A DNA stretch of 64,000 bases from Artocarpus heterophyllus (Eukaryota; Streptophyta; Magnoliopsida; Rosales; Moraceae), in the NCBI GenBank assembly GCA_025403435.1, contig CM046332.1:9293903-9357902 (forward strand), in the 5' to 3' direction. The notes beneath the pieces were generated by a model. The model worked only from the letters and a program-made list of their open reading frames with translations, ran no database searches and was not told where the DNA came from. How positions within the stretch are numbered: position 1 is the stretch's first letter; every line of letters starts with the position of its first letter. Positions 1 through 11,160 of the stretch are shown here, piece after piece. Position numbers and translations under genes: made by a program.

Positions 1-258
1 CTGTCATGCTCAACCGGTTCGACCAAGTAGGCTTCATCATTGAACATATACCTCTCAGGTTGATGCTCGATCCTCGCATTATGCCGAAGCTCTCTAGGTT
101 GTTATTCAGTCGATTAATCTACATTGATTGGATTGGTTTCAACCAGAACCACTGAAGTGATTGAATCACTCGCCAACTCCTTCAGTACCACTGCACTTTG
201 AGGCTTAAAGTCATTCATGTAATTTTCTTCAAGGAATGTTGCATTCATTGAAACCACG
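1..258 (-). pseudogene. Copia element A, pol fragment (integrase/RT linker region)
   Basis: Remnant of a Ty1/copia polyprotein on the minus strand. It aligns by eye with the region between integrase and reverse transcriptase of the better copies in this window, for example the stretch near 60145-60400 of element E (shared runs around the conserved ERYMF and FKPRSK segments). No long frame remains open. At about position 258 the pol sequence jumps directly to leader sequence normally found upstream of gag, so gag, protease and most of integrase are deleted. The 3' part of the element lies outside the window. Confidence 0.7.
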
Positions 259-1378
259 AATGATACATCATGCTAAAATAAATTATCTCTTTGGAGTTCC
301 AACCCGCTACATAATGAAATCCCTTACTAGGGGTTGGAACCACTATATGTTACCTATGGACCAATGATGGAGGCCTTAGGTCCTCTCTTTAAAAACCTTC
401 TCCTACCCAATATTTTTAAACTCAAGGTTTTATGTTAACATGCATTAACAATTTTTAATGAGCGGCACTTCTTATTCCACAAGGCATGTTATCAACATAC
501 ATGGCAAATCATATTATAATGCATCAAGCAAAGAAACATGCAAAGCTACAAGCAAAATAATAAATAGCTGTAATATCATGGTTCCATCCTAGAGAATAGA
601 AAATAAAGATTACAAAAGATCAATCAAAATATATTATCGATTCTTTAATTTGTATCTTTTTATTATATCCTTCTTCATGTGGCATCTGTCTTCTATTCTT
701 GAATCTCACATAGACCAAAAGGTTATTTTTCTGGTCATTAGAAAATTTCATGTTTATCAGAATTGTCTCAAAAGCAAAATAAAAAAACTACATTGAAAAA
801 ATCACCTTTTTTGAAAACTATTTTGCCCCACCATCAGCCTACCGATCTTCCAAATCGGCTTTCCAGCCTGTCGACCGGTGTTTAACTAATATTTTTCCAG
901 AAATTATGTGAAAGGTAGTTTTTTAATTTTTTAATTTTATTTTCAACAATTCAAAAACATAAAAATTTATAAATACAGAAAAATAACAGAACTCCAATCA
1001 TCTCCATCTTTTAGATCCTCTTCACATCTAATAATTATTTAAATACAAATTTTACAAATTAAAATTAAAATAATAAATCCTAGATAGTGATGATAGACCG
1101 CCATCTAATTACATGAAAAACTTAGAGACAAATTCTAACCTCTAAGGAACCATAACAGGCAAACATTAATTAATTAAAAATAATAAATAGATATTTAATT
1201 AACCATAATTAATTAATAAACATTCACCACATAATCTCATCACAATATTTAATTATACAGAAACCCTAGAGTGCTAACTCTCTAAAAAAAATTAAATTCA
1301 AGCATAGGAGAAAATAAGATCACATAATTCATGTATATAACATGATCACAAGCCCATATAATCAACGTAAAAACCAAG
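259..1378 (-). other. Copia element A, 5' leader remnant
   Basis: Non-coding leader between the primer-binding site and the lost gag. It matches the leaders of elements B, C, D, E and F in the stretch describing the boundary with gag (about 259-600) and the stretch next to the LTR (about 1020-1378). One degenerate copy of the leader CCTAGGGG box is near 330. A decayed GC-rich palindrome array is at 835-880 (AATCGGC, CCTACCGA and CCTGTCGACC runs). Confidence 0.65.
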
Positions 1379-1389
1379 CTCTGATACCA
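1379..1389 (-). other. Primer-binding site, copia A (tRNA-iMet)
   Basis: CTCTGATACCA on the plus strand, so TGGTATCAGAG in the sense strand, complementary to the 3' end of plant initiator methionine tRNA. It lies two bases from the LTR boundary, as in the other copia copies here. Confidence 0.8.
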
Positions 1390-1391
1390 AT

Positions 1392-3330
1392 TATTGAAAA
1401 CAGTATGAAGCAGAATTTTAAAAAATTTAAAATCAGAGTATTTTTTAAATCACAAGTTTGACATGCTAAATACATAAATTAATGACAAATCTTACTAACC
1501 TCTTCTTTATACCAAAAGTAGTAGGAATCTGTGAAGATAAAAATGTTCCAAAAGTGCCTTAACAAACTAGTCTTCTTTGCTATTTGCTATCTACGATTAG
1601 AGTGCGGCTAGTTGCACATCGTACAACTTTTCCTTCAGTGACTCTCCTTCTAACCACTTGAAAAAACCTAGAGCTAAGGTTCTTGATGTTGAACAATAGC
1701 TCTCAGGGAGTTTTATTCTTTCTCTCACTAGAGTGCTCACTTTATACTCCTGAAGTAATCTGAATAACAAAGAAAACTCACCCCTATTTAGTGGTTGGAT
1801 ATAGGGTAAAACCTTATTATATTAGGCCTCAAAATTTGAGTTTGGATCAACTTTAGAATTAAAACATGTGAAAAATGCATCTGACCTAACTACCGCAATC
1901 GACCAGACCATGTGTATCGTGGTCCACCGCGTGGTCGTGATCGCAGAGTTCGAACGAAATTTGAATGCCTCAAGTTGATTTGATTGATCCAATCTCAACC
2001 AATTGGATAAATCCTATCTTATTTGGCCCAGGTATCCTTTATAAAGCCTCAATTTTAATTCAGATGACCCAATAAAAAAGTTATCTGATTAAAATAGTTA
2101 TTTACATATAAACCCATAGAAACAAAATATTATCTAAATAATTCAACATGTTTATCTTGAATTAATTCACAAAATTAATTCAATTGATAAACTAACATGA
2201 ATTGTTAAAGTAATTAACTCAAATTTTAGCCAATCTAATAATTTAACATAAGTCACCAATATATAGAAACAACACATCGTATCGTAACAGGATTTATTAT
2301 GAGCTAGCAAAGGGACACGATAGACATATATAAATCAAGCTCCTATGATTATAAAATACAATATCCTAGATATATATATTTTATAATTAACAAATCTAAC
2401 GCTACTCTACTAAAAGCTTAAAGCTGCACTCTCGAACTATACAAAATTACAAAGCTTCAATAAGCTAATCGTCCATGACATATCATAATGTGTCACATCC
2501 TCATAGGACATTCATAATTGGCTTAAGGATAAATTCTGTTTTACCTTTCCAATTATTTTTATCTTACATTCTATTATCACAATATTGGAATACTTACTAT
2601 CCATAGATAGTATACCATTCGGTTGCACCTATATATTTAAATGGTTGAGTACTCTAGTCTTCTAATTATAGGATAATGCATATGAGAGAATATCATTAGC
2701 TCTACAAAAGAGCAATAGATTCTATATCTATGAATAATGGGTTTACATGAATCAAGAGTCATGTTTTCAACGTACTAGTATGCATACTATAATTAAATCA
2801 GGATGTCACCCTTTGGTACATCAAAAGATATAAGTCAATAATATAGGCCCATTAGTCATTCAGGGTTAAGACGTAGCACATATGATTGTCTAAAGTGAAT
2901 TGATATGAAGAAACAAAATTATTAACTAAATCAATTCAACTTTTATGTTCTGATCCAATACATCGTCACTTATGACAATGTACTAATGTTTCTACTTGCA
3001 AAGTCTCACTCCGATGGCTTAACAAGCCATCTCCTATTAAGGATATTGACAACATAACAATCTTAGCATGAATCAAATGCCTAACTTTATTCCCTTGATT
3101 GTAGATCTTATGATTTAGACGATCACCTTTTGGGTTCATGTCATCCGTAGAATCTATCCCTCATACACATGATTCTTAAATGTTTACATCCACAGTCTTG
3201 CATTTTTATTTGCTTATCATATAGTCTACAAAAATGAACATAAAGAGGACAACATTTGATGTATGAATAATAAATAATGTCTTCAAAAATTTATCACAAC
3301 ATTTTACTCATTGGGGCAACATGTCTAACA
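1392..3330 (-). repeat. 5' LTR of copia element A
   Basis: About 1.94 kb, in minus orientation: it starts next to the primer-binding site (TATTGAAAACAG, decayed from TGTTGGAAA) and ends with ATGTCTAACA at 3330. It is clearly the same family as the LTRs at 34995-37028 and 50430-52479 but much more diverged, so this is one of the older copies. The splice-donor-like AG|GTTAGTAAG is still intact near 1492-1501 on the minus strand, although neighbouring bases have drifted. The GC-rich array seen upstream of the TATA box in younger copies is reduced to scattered runs at about 1890-1950. Confidence 0.8.
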
Positions 3331-4787
3331 ATTAAAACTTATCTTAATTGAATGTTCATGGTATTTGATAATGTGTGTATAAAACATGTCATTAATATAG
3401 TAAACTTAAAAACTAGTCCATGTTGTTGTCAGTGAGATTGTACTTACCTTATCTTGTTAACAACCTCGTTAACCTCTTGCAAGTGGATGCCTTAGATCCA
3501 ACAACTTTAGTGCCCCAAAAGTCTTAGTTATAGCATAAGAAATATTCTAAGTGAAAGAAAAATCACAAACATTACATGGTCTATCATCACAAGTAATAAA
3601 CAATACAACAAATCCATGACCATTAAGTGGATATCAATATAGCTAGTAAAATATTATGTAAAACAATTTTGACCTTTTTATGCAACACCATTAGAAACAT
3701 TGATGACTTATTTTTATAAGTAAATATGTGAAATATAACAGTTGTCAAATCTGCCTCCAATCAAGCTATACATATAAAAGAAATTTTAAATTAAAATCTT
3801 CATATAATAAAATTGTAAAAATTTATTGGACTATGAAGGATAAAATGACAGTGTTTGTAAATTATCTTTCCTCATAAAACTGTTGTCTCTAAAAAATTAA
3901 GTTGTAAAAAGTTTTGAAACTTCGTAGCAAAATATCTAGATATATTAGGGAATCATAAATACTTTGATAGGAAAAAAATGAGAAATACCTAATATTCAAG
4001 TCGTGAGTATAATTCTACCAAACAATTGTACCAATATAGAGATTTCAGAGTATCATGTGATTGTTGATTTTTAAATCATAACTCAGTAATAAAAAGGAGT
4101 AAAGTTTATAACAAACTCCTAACACATGTAGGTACTACCTAAAATAATTCCAAAATAATACAATCATATTTGTACTATACTAAAATATATTGAAATAATA
4201 AAAAAAATACATAAACAGGATTTTGACTTAATGAATACAAACGTAAAAAGCATCAATTACTTTAAAACTATCACATGTATGAGTATGCAAATTTACAGAG
4301 GTTAACATGACATATAAACACATCATCATACAAAAATTCATAAGGATTTGACATCGTGAGCCCATGCAATGGTGACAATAAATTTGTAAAATTCATATAG
4401 GCATACATTTTAAGATTTTAAACAACGGAGACAAACCAGTTAATATAAAATAGAAAACGAACCAAATAAATGTATAATTTTACGAACCACTTGTACACAT
4501 GTAGATGAAGAACATATCAAAAATTCAGATGTAATAAAAATTCTTAGATATAGATTACAAATGTTGGAATCCAATAAGAAACATCCAAAACCAATTATTT
4601 TTCATGCACTATAAATTAAATTAGGGATGTAAAGGTAAATGGCCTTTTTAAAAAGTACTTTTAAAATAATGACTATAACTTTTTAATATTAGGCAAATGA
4701 CCATTTATCAGTAATAAACTTGAGTTTATTTAGTTTAACATTAATAAACTTAAGGAGCTTATTTGTTAAACTCAGTATATCAATGGT
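3331..4787. other. Unassigned AT-rich DNA between copia A and the CACTA end
   Basis: No reading frame of note, no RNA gene and no terminal repeats are visible. A patch at about 3435-3485 resembles a stretch of the gypsy-type LTRs (the GTGAGATTGTACTTACCTTAT run also seen near 7711 and 15770). A heavily decayed LTR may therefore underlie part of this interval. Confidence 0.4.
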
Positions 4788-6164
4788 CACTACCAAAAAC
4801 TTTAGATTAAACGACCCTCATTTAACGATTTTTTTTTTAAACTATCATAGTAGGTGAGGCAAAAATGCCCAGAGTTATGCCAAAAATACAAAAATGGCCA
4901 TTGTAGGAGGCGACGCATTATACGACGATTTTCAAATAAAAAAAAAACCATCGTGTAAGGGTCAACATTACACAATAGTTTTTTTTTGTAAATTGTCACA
5001 TAAGTTGAGACTTTTTACGATGGCTCTTAGTAAAAACAATTGTATAATGTCCTTTCCCTTTTCCTAGCTCCATAAGTAGACGCAAAATGCGAATCCAATT
5101 CTCAAAAAAAGAGCCAGAACACCTCAAAATTGTAGTTGCCGTCCCTCTTCGCCTCCACCCTTCTTTGTCTCTTTCCTTGTAGGTATTTAATTATATATTT
5201 CTAGGTCTTGATTTTGTTGATTTGTTATTTAGATATGTTGGGGATAATTAATTTACGAATAAATTAGTATGATTGATCAATGTTTATGGATTTATAGATA
5301 TGATTAGTTATTTGACTATGATGGGTTTGATTAATTTGTTGATTTTTTAGTATGATTAGTTTATAAAAATTGTAGATTTATAGATATTATTTGTTATTTG
5401 AATATGATAGGCATGTATAATTTATGGGTTTATATGATTTATATGTGGTAGATTAATTAATTTATGAAATTATTTGTAATCAATCAATTGCACATTCCAA
5501 TTTAAGACTTTCAAAATGGATAGAAAATGGATGTGAGATCATCGATTGACTAGATAATATGTGAATGGTGTAGAAGAATTCTTGTTATTTGCAAAAACTC
5601 ATGCCCAAAGTGATGACACTCGGTGTCCTTGTGTTTCAATGTGGAAACCATTGGTCTCATTCAATTAAAATTATTGGAGGACATTCATTTCGAAATGAGA
5701 TTATAAGTAGTTACCAAACATGGCATTTTCATAGTGAGTCTATGTTCAAACCAACATTACTAAGTAAAGGAAAGGAACCCATTGTGGAGGATATTATGGG
5801 TGATCACAATAATTTGATTGACATGATAAATGATTTGAAAGAACACTTTTTACACCGTCCAGAGTTATTTGAGACAATGATGAATGATGTCGAGATACCT
5901 GTGTACAAGGTGTGTATCAATTTCACCAAATAGTCCACCTTAGTTGGGTTATGGAATTTGAACGTGTCGGGTGGGTGGTCAAATTCTAGTCAGAAAGTAA
6001 AAATTACCAACTAGCATGTATGAGGCTAAGAAGACTTTGAGCACTTTGCGTATAGAGCATGAAAAATTACATGCCTGTGAAAATGATTATGTCCTATATA
6101 GGAAAGAGTATGAGGACAAGAATTATTGCTTGGTTTGTAAAGAGTCAAGGTGGAAAAAAGGAAA
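4788..6164 (+). mobile_element. CACTA (En/Spm) transposon, left end
   Basis: The terminus reads CACTACCAAAAACTTTAG, matching the CACTA superfamily's diagnostic start. It is followed by subterminal repeats built on ACGATGG/CCATCGT and poly-T (4820-5045), a CT-rich untranslated segment (5120-5185) with an intron-like GT start, and a broken TNPD gene from 5516. The element is split: copia B begins at about 6165 and the CACTA coding sequence resumes at about 38606. Its right terminus was not found and probably lies beyond the window, past the C/E copia array. Confidence 0.75.
5516..6164 (+). pseudogene. CACTA transposase TNPD, N-terminal part, broken
   Basis: The start at 5516 gives MDRKWM, then (through two stops) YVNGVEEFLLFAKTHA and DDTRCPC, the layout of the plant transposase-associated domain (PF13963-type: a short helix, then a CPC motif). 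A frameshift near 5630 leads to QCGNHWSHSI and SYQTWHFHSE, the second half of the same domain. Downstream come an acidic linker (DLIDMINDL type), a WNLNVSGGWSNSS-like stretch, and MYEAKKTLSTL...HACENDYVLYRKEYED, typical of the segment preceding the Transposase_21 catalytic core. The catalytic core itself is absent because of the copia B insertion and an associated deletion. At least three stops and one frameshift make it non-functional. Confidence 0.75.
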
Positions 6165-6396
6165 AGACTACTCATTGCCAAAGCGTAAGGCACCTTTTTA
6201 CTGTATTCTCTTTTTTTATCAACTTTAGTGAGTCTTTCTTAGAAAGAGTAATTCTAGATCTAGATAGTTGCCCACCTTTCTTGGAATTTTGCATTTGCAT
6301 ACTTCTCAAGAATTTTATCTATGTATGCCACTTGGGATAAATATATCATTTTGTTCTTCATATTCTAAAAAATTTGGATACTAAGAACATAATTAG
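6165..6396 (-). pseudogene. Copia B reverse transcriptase fragment
   Basis: The plus-strand sequence aligns along its whole length with 59249-59460 of element E, which encodes the RT segment downstream of YVDD (IDKILKRF...SKKGGQPSR...SYEERE). No frame stays open. The left edge (about 6165) joins CACTA transposase sequence directly. The right edge stops exactly at the chromovirus LTR, ending in ATTAG where the intact copies read AATTTTATT on the sense strand. Confidence 0.75.
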
Positions 6397-6740
6397 TGTA
6401 ACGCCCCGTAAATCAGACGTCACAGATGTCGTTACATACTTACATTTGAACAAGCATAACCTATATACTATTAAATAATATCAAGCTTAATCGTTATAAT
6501 TGATTTTACAAGTATTTAAAACTTACATTACCAGGATCCATGCATACGTTTTTTTTTTTTTTAAAAAAAAAAAACTTATCGTTGTTTCGAAAATAATCAT
6601 TTAATTTATTTCATAACATATTTTATTCAATTATACTTAATTTATCATAAACTTATAGGTTTGTCAAGTTGTATAAATAAAAACTTATTCCATAAAAACT
6701 CTTGATCAACACATCATTTGAAATTCATTTGTTCCCACAG

Positions 6741-6934
6741 TTCGGTAGGCCGAACTTGGGACTTCAGCAGGCCGTTCAACATCGGTAGGCCGGTGTTTTC
6801 TCTGCCGGCAAGCCGGCAGAGGCTTTGCAAAACGGATTGAAAATTCATCCATGTTCAGCAGACCGAAAAATCCAGTCGGCCGGTCGAACTTTGGGACTTC
6901 GGCAGGCCGGCCACAGAGTTCGACAGGCCGTCCG
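6741..6934 (-). repeat. GC-rich palindrome array, chromovirus LTR sense 3' side
   Basis: Units of TTCGGCAGGCCGAAC type with GCCGGC runs between them. The sister copy at 14765-14990 has about 33 extra bases repeating an adjacent unit. Orientation is opposite to the second array of the same LTR. Confidence 0.85.
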
Positions 6935-9183
6935 AGACCCCATTTCCTTGAAAAAAACTAACTTAAAACGTTCCAACTTTACGTAAAATATAGCGGAAGT
7001 TCATAATTCATCAAAAATGATAAAACAACTTATAAAAACATAATATAAGTATTCTTAAAAACCTTAACATAAAATATGTTCAAAATATATAATTGATTAA
7101 ATCATAAAATCATAAAAATCATTTCTTCTTGGCATGCTTCCGGTTACAATTCATCGTTCATGTTGCTCACACGCCGTCCCATGTCCTCCACCTATTCCAT
7201 GACTCTCTTACCCTTATCTGCAACATGACATATAAAACATGATTAAGCTAACGCTTAGTAAGTACATATAATTCTCACAATTTATAAAGCATTTCATAAA
7301 CATCGTCATCTTCATGATCATCATATCATAAAGTGCCTTAAGCACAATTTCATAGAACATATCTTTCATAATGTTAACCATGTTAAAACTTAATCCATTT
7401 TATCTTAAGGGCCCAAGTGTTGCACCATAAACATCATCATAGGCGCGCCGTCATGAGAGGAGAAGGGTAGCTAATCCCAAACCAAACATAACATCATAAC
7501 ATAACATTTCATAACATTGGATGTGCAACACTTATTAGGTGATATATATATACATACTTTTCATTCTTTGAAACATGTCATCATCATACATGCATATCTT
7601 TAAAATCATGAAAATCTTTCATAAGAAATCCTTTAAGGAAAAATCATCATGAATATCCTTGCAAAATATATCATCAATCCTTGTAAAAAAAAAAAGTGTC
7701 ATGTTGCAGGTGAGATTGTACTTACCTTATCGTTAGCTTACTTAACCTTAAAATTGCACTTGGTGACGACGCCGCGGTCTCATTGTGCTCGCTTCCTTGA
7801 GTGTCCATGCCATTTATCCATCTAAAGATGCAATAAAATCAATACTTATCATAAAATATCCATACACTCATCTCATATTTTAAACATTATTCATAACCAT
7901 AAAAAGAAAATCGTCATCACATATACATGTAATTATGATTTTCTTAAATCATAAAAATTACTTAAGCATATAAAACAAACCATGCATCTAAACATAATTA
8001 TCTTTTAAATAAAACATTTCGTACAATTAATATATATATATATCAATTTAAAACCTCATACAATCATCATATCATCATGCATAAAATCATTTTATTATCA
8101 TAGAATCATGTAAATACATTAAAACGTTTAATAAAACAAAATCCCAAAAACAACATTATCAAAACATATTTTTCTTATAATAATTTCATAAAAATTTCAT
8201 AATCATGGAAATAAAATACATTCGTCATTCATATACATATTCTTAACAACTTTTCATGAAAACATCATATTTACCCCTTGACTGAACATTACGTTTTTCA
8301 TACTTAAAAATTAAACAGTAACATTACTGTGAAGGGTAGAAGACAGAAATATTCATTTTTCATTAAAAACATTTATATGACATAAAACGTGAAGAAACAT
8401 CACACATAATACCCATGAGCATCATAATAAAAACACAAAACAAAACACAATACCTAGAGAGGATATTGTAGGCGAAGTGAGGAGAAGAATTTCTTTTCAA
8501 AAATACCAGAAAAGCCAAATTCTTACCTTGGAGTTTCTTCTCAAAATTCTTGAATTCACCAACGAAACAAAACTTTTTCTCAAAAATTTTCACGGGAGAG
8601 AAAAAAATTTCGTGAAGAAGAAAAGAAGAGGAAGATTAGAAAGTCAGAAAATGTCTCAGACTTTTTAGAGAGAGAGAGAAAATAATAAAAAAGAAGAAAC
8701 GTTAATTAATTTTCTTTTAACGTAATAAACATAATGAGCATTCATGGCCTTCATTAAGTCAGAAAATTCTGACTGTTGAAAGCGTGACATGAGGCATGGG
8801 AAGAGGAAGAGAAAATAATGAGAGAACGTCTCAGAACCGAGAGAAATTATCTGAGGGAAGAGCGTTAAAATTTTCTAATTGTAATATGTATAATAAAGAA
8901 TCATTACTCTTCATTAAGTCAGAAATTTCTGACTGCTAAGAGAGTGATTGGCTTGGGAAAGGAGGAAAAAGAAAAGGAAGGTCAACATTATAAATCTTAC
9001 CTTAAATTTACCTTCTAAAAATAGGAAACCTCTTTAAATAATACAAATCAAATCCTTTAATTTTCCTTAACTGATAAAAACATTCCATTATTATGCCAAT
9101 TAATCACATTAATTCACCCAATTAATGTAATTAACTCAGCCAAAATTTTGGAGGAATTTTCTGTTGACTGCTTGTCAGCCATG

Positions 9184-9270
9184 TTCGGCCTGCCGATTCC
9201 AGCAAGTTCGGCCTGCCGTTCTCGGGCAAGACGTTCGGCCTGCCGAGCTTAAAAGTTCGGCCTGCCGATC
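9184..9270 (-). repeat. GC-rich palindrome array, chromovirus LTR sense 5' side
   Basis: Four TTCGGCCTGCCG units on the plus strand. The sister copy at 17243-17352 has five. A TATA-like TATTTAAA lies about 144 bp downstream in the sense direction. Confidence 0.85.
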
Positions 9271-9540
9271 TATCATTAAATGTCATAACATAAAACATTC
9301 ATACATCATTGCATCATAAACAATCATATATTGTATCATAAATTAATATATGCTTAGAATTTCACATGAACACTAGAGCACAACGATCCCATGCGGTCGT
9401 CACCTGTCACAAAACTTGACATAAAAAGTTAGTAACATGCACATCACATATCATATCATATAACGTTATTTATTAATAACATTTCTCAATAACGTTACTA
9501 ACTTAACGTGGTCCGTTACATAAAATAGGCGGGTGTTACA

Positions 9541-9555
9541 ATTCCCCCCACCTTA
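9541..9555 (-). other. Polypurine tract of the chromovirus
   Basis: On the sense strand this reads TAAGGTGGGGGGAAT and directly abuts the 3' LTR. This is the expected site of plus-strand DNA priming. Confidence 0.85.
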
Positions 9556-9576
9556 TAAAAGTTTCGTCCTCGAAAC

Positions 9577-9747
9577 TTAGAATAAATGCGGATACAAAAC
9601 TTTCATGTCATTTTCACGTTCCCATGTAGCTTCTTCAACTTGCTGATTTCGCCATAACACCTTGACCAATGGAATTTCTTTATTCCTCAAAGTCCTTGTT
9701 TTCCAATCGAGTATCTTTATTGGCTTTTCTTCATAACTTAGGTCTTC
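9577..9747 (-). pseudogene. Chromovirus chromodomain tail, cut off by a TGA
   Basis: Continues the integrase frame after a TGA at 9748-9750. The 56 codons include KPIKILDWKTRTLRNKEIP, VKVLWRNQQVEEATWE and end YPHLF followed by TAA. This is the chromodomain-type tail of Tekay/Del chromoviruses, which is thought to tether integrase to histone-marked chromatin. There is no other lesion in the tail. In its present state it would be made only by readthrough of the TGA. Confidence 0.85.
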
Positions 9748-11121
9748 TCATAACTCAATCACTTGCAGCTCAATCACATGCGTAGGGTCCGGAACATACT
9801 TCTTAAGCATGGAGACATGAAATACATCGTGCATTGCGGACATTTCAGAAGGCAACTTCAACTGATAAGCTACTTTGCCTATTCGTTTAACAATTTTATA
9901 AGGACCGATGAATCTTGGGCTTAACTTGCTTTTCTTTCCAAATCTCATAACCCCTTTCATTGGTGCAACTTTCAAGAACACATAATCACCCACAGCGAAT
10001 TCTAAAGGTCTTCTTCTTTTGTCAGCATAACTCTTTTGGCGGCTTTGAGCGGTCTCTATCCTTCTTCTTATCAACTTTATCATCTCAGATGTTTCATTCA
10101 CAAAGTCTGTTCTTTCAGCATCAACACTTTCAATTAACTTCTTTTCACCAGCTTCGTGCCAACATATAGGTGACCTGCATTTTCGTCCATACAGCGCTTC
10201 ATATGGTGCCATTCCAATTGTTGCTTGAAAGCTGTTGTTGTAAGCAAATTCTGCTAACGGTAGCATTTTATACCAGCTGGTCTTAAAATCGAGAGAACAT
10301 GCCCGTAGCATATCTTCTAGAATCAAGTTCGTCCTCTCTGTTTGGCCGTCAGTCTGAGGATGAAAAGCTATGCTGAAATGAAGCCTGGTTCCCATTGCAT
10401 TCTGGACACACTTCCAAAACTTAGATGTGAACCTGCCATCACGATCTGAGATAATTGACTTGGGAATCCCATGTAGTCGTACAATTTCCTTAACATAGAG
10501 TTCCGCTAACCGTTCCATAGAGTAAGTGATCTTGATAGGAATGAAATGCGTCGTCTTCGTCAGCTGATCCACAATTACCCAAATTGCATCATAACCATTC
10601 GTTGTTCTGGTTAAGCCGGTAATGAAATCCATTGCTATTTCTTCCCATTTCCATTCCGGTATTTGGATAGACTGTAGTTCACCACCAGGTCTCTGGTGTT
10701 CAGCCTTTACTTGCTGACATGTCATACATTTTTGCACATACTTTGCAACATCACGTTTCATCCCAAACCACCAGAAGATACCTTTTAGATCATTATACAT
10801 CTTTGTTGCACCTGGATGAATAGAGTAGGGGGTGTCATGAATTTCTGTCAAGATTCTTTCCCTTAAATCATCAACATTGGGAACACATAAATGGTCCTTA
10901 AGGTACAAAGTTCCATCATCCGCAACACGAAACTCTTGACATTTTCCTTCTTTCATTTCTTGCTTGATTCTTACAAGGCTTACGTCGTCATCTTGCTTAC
11001 TCTGAATTTCATCATACATCGTCGGAGCAAGAGAGAGTGCTGATAACTGGCCTACTATAAGTTCTAAACCGAAGTCTAGAATTTCCTTCCTTAAGGGTGG
11101 AGACATTGCTTGCATAGACAT
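9748..11121 (-). CDS. Chromovirus integrase (pol C-terminal part)
   Basis: 457 codons open from the first Met after a TGA at 11161-11163; the true frame starts just upstream with VADALSRKSVATL, so this is not an independent gene. A zinc-binding HHCC domain is visible (His95, His102, Cys132, Cys135 in this numbering), then the DDE catalytic core: Asp165 (MDFITGL), Asp226 (SDRDGRF) and Glu262 (TDGQTERTN), with the expected 35 residues between the last two. The C-terminal part shows the GPY-type segment (RFIGPYKIVKRIGKVAYQL) and DVFHVSMLKKYVPDP. Integrase inserts the cDNA into host DNA. The catalytic residues are intact. The frame ends at a second TGA just before the chromodomain. Confidence 0.9.
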   Translation of the reverse strand: MSMQAMSPPLRKEILDFGLELIVGQLSALSLAPTMYDEIQSKQDDDVSLVRIKQEMKEGKCQEFRVADDGTLYLKDHLCVPNVDDLRERILTEIHDTPYSIHPGATKMYNDLKGIFWWFGMKRDVAKYVQKCMTCQQVKAEHQRPGGELQSIQIPEWKWEEIAMDFITGLTRTTNGYDAIWVIVDQLTKTTHFIPIKITYSMERLAELYVKEIVRLHGIPKSIISDRDGRFTSKFWKCVQNAMGTRLHFSIAFHPQTDGQTERTNLILEDMLRACSLDFKTSWYKMLPLAEFAYNNSFQATIGMAPYEALYGRKCRSPICWHEAGEKKLIESVDAERTDFVNETSEMIKLIRRRIETAQSRQKSYADKRRRPLEFAVGDYVFLKVAPMKGVMRFGKKSKLSPRFIGPYKIVKRIGKVAYQLKLPSEMSAMHDVFHVSMLKKYVPDPTHVIELQVIEL

Positions 11122-11160
11122 TAACGTGGCAACTGACTTCCTACTTAAAGCATCAGCTAC

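Larger units (their letters stand above)
6397..9540 (-). repeat. 3' LTR of the chromovirus
   Basis: 3144 bp. It holds two GC-rich arrays of the TCGGC-nn-GCCGA type: 6741-6934 (near the sense 3' end) and 9184-9270 (about 270-360 bp from the sense start). A TATA-like TATTTAAA (sense) lies at 9033-9040. Compared with the other LTR it lacks one unit in each array. Confidence 0.9.

Noticed and set aside
6741..6934. GC-rich direct repeats considered as a CRISPR array
   Set aside because: Units are near-palindromes with short irregular spacers inside a plant LTR; no cas genes, and a eukaryotic context.
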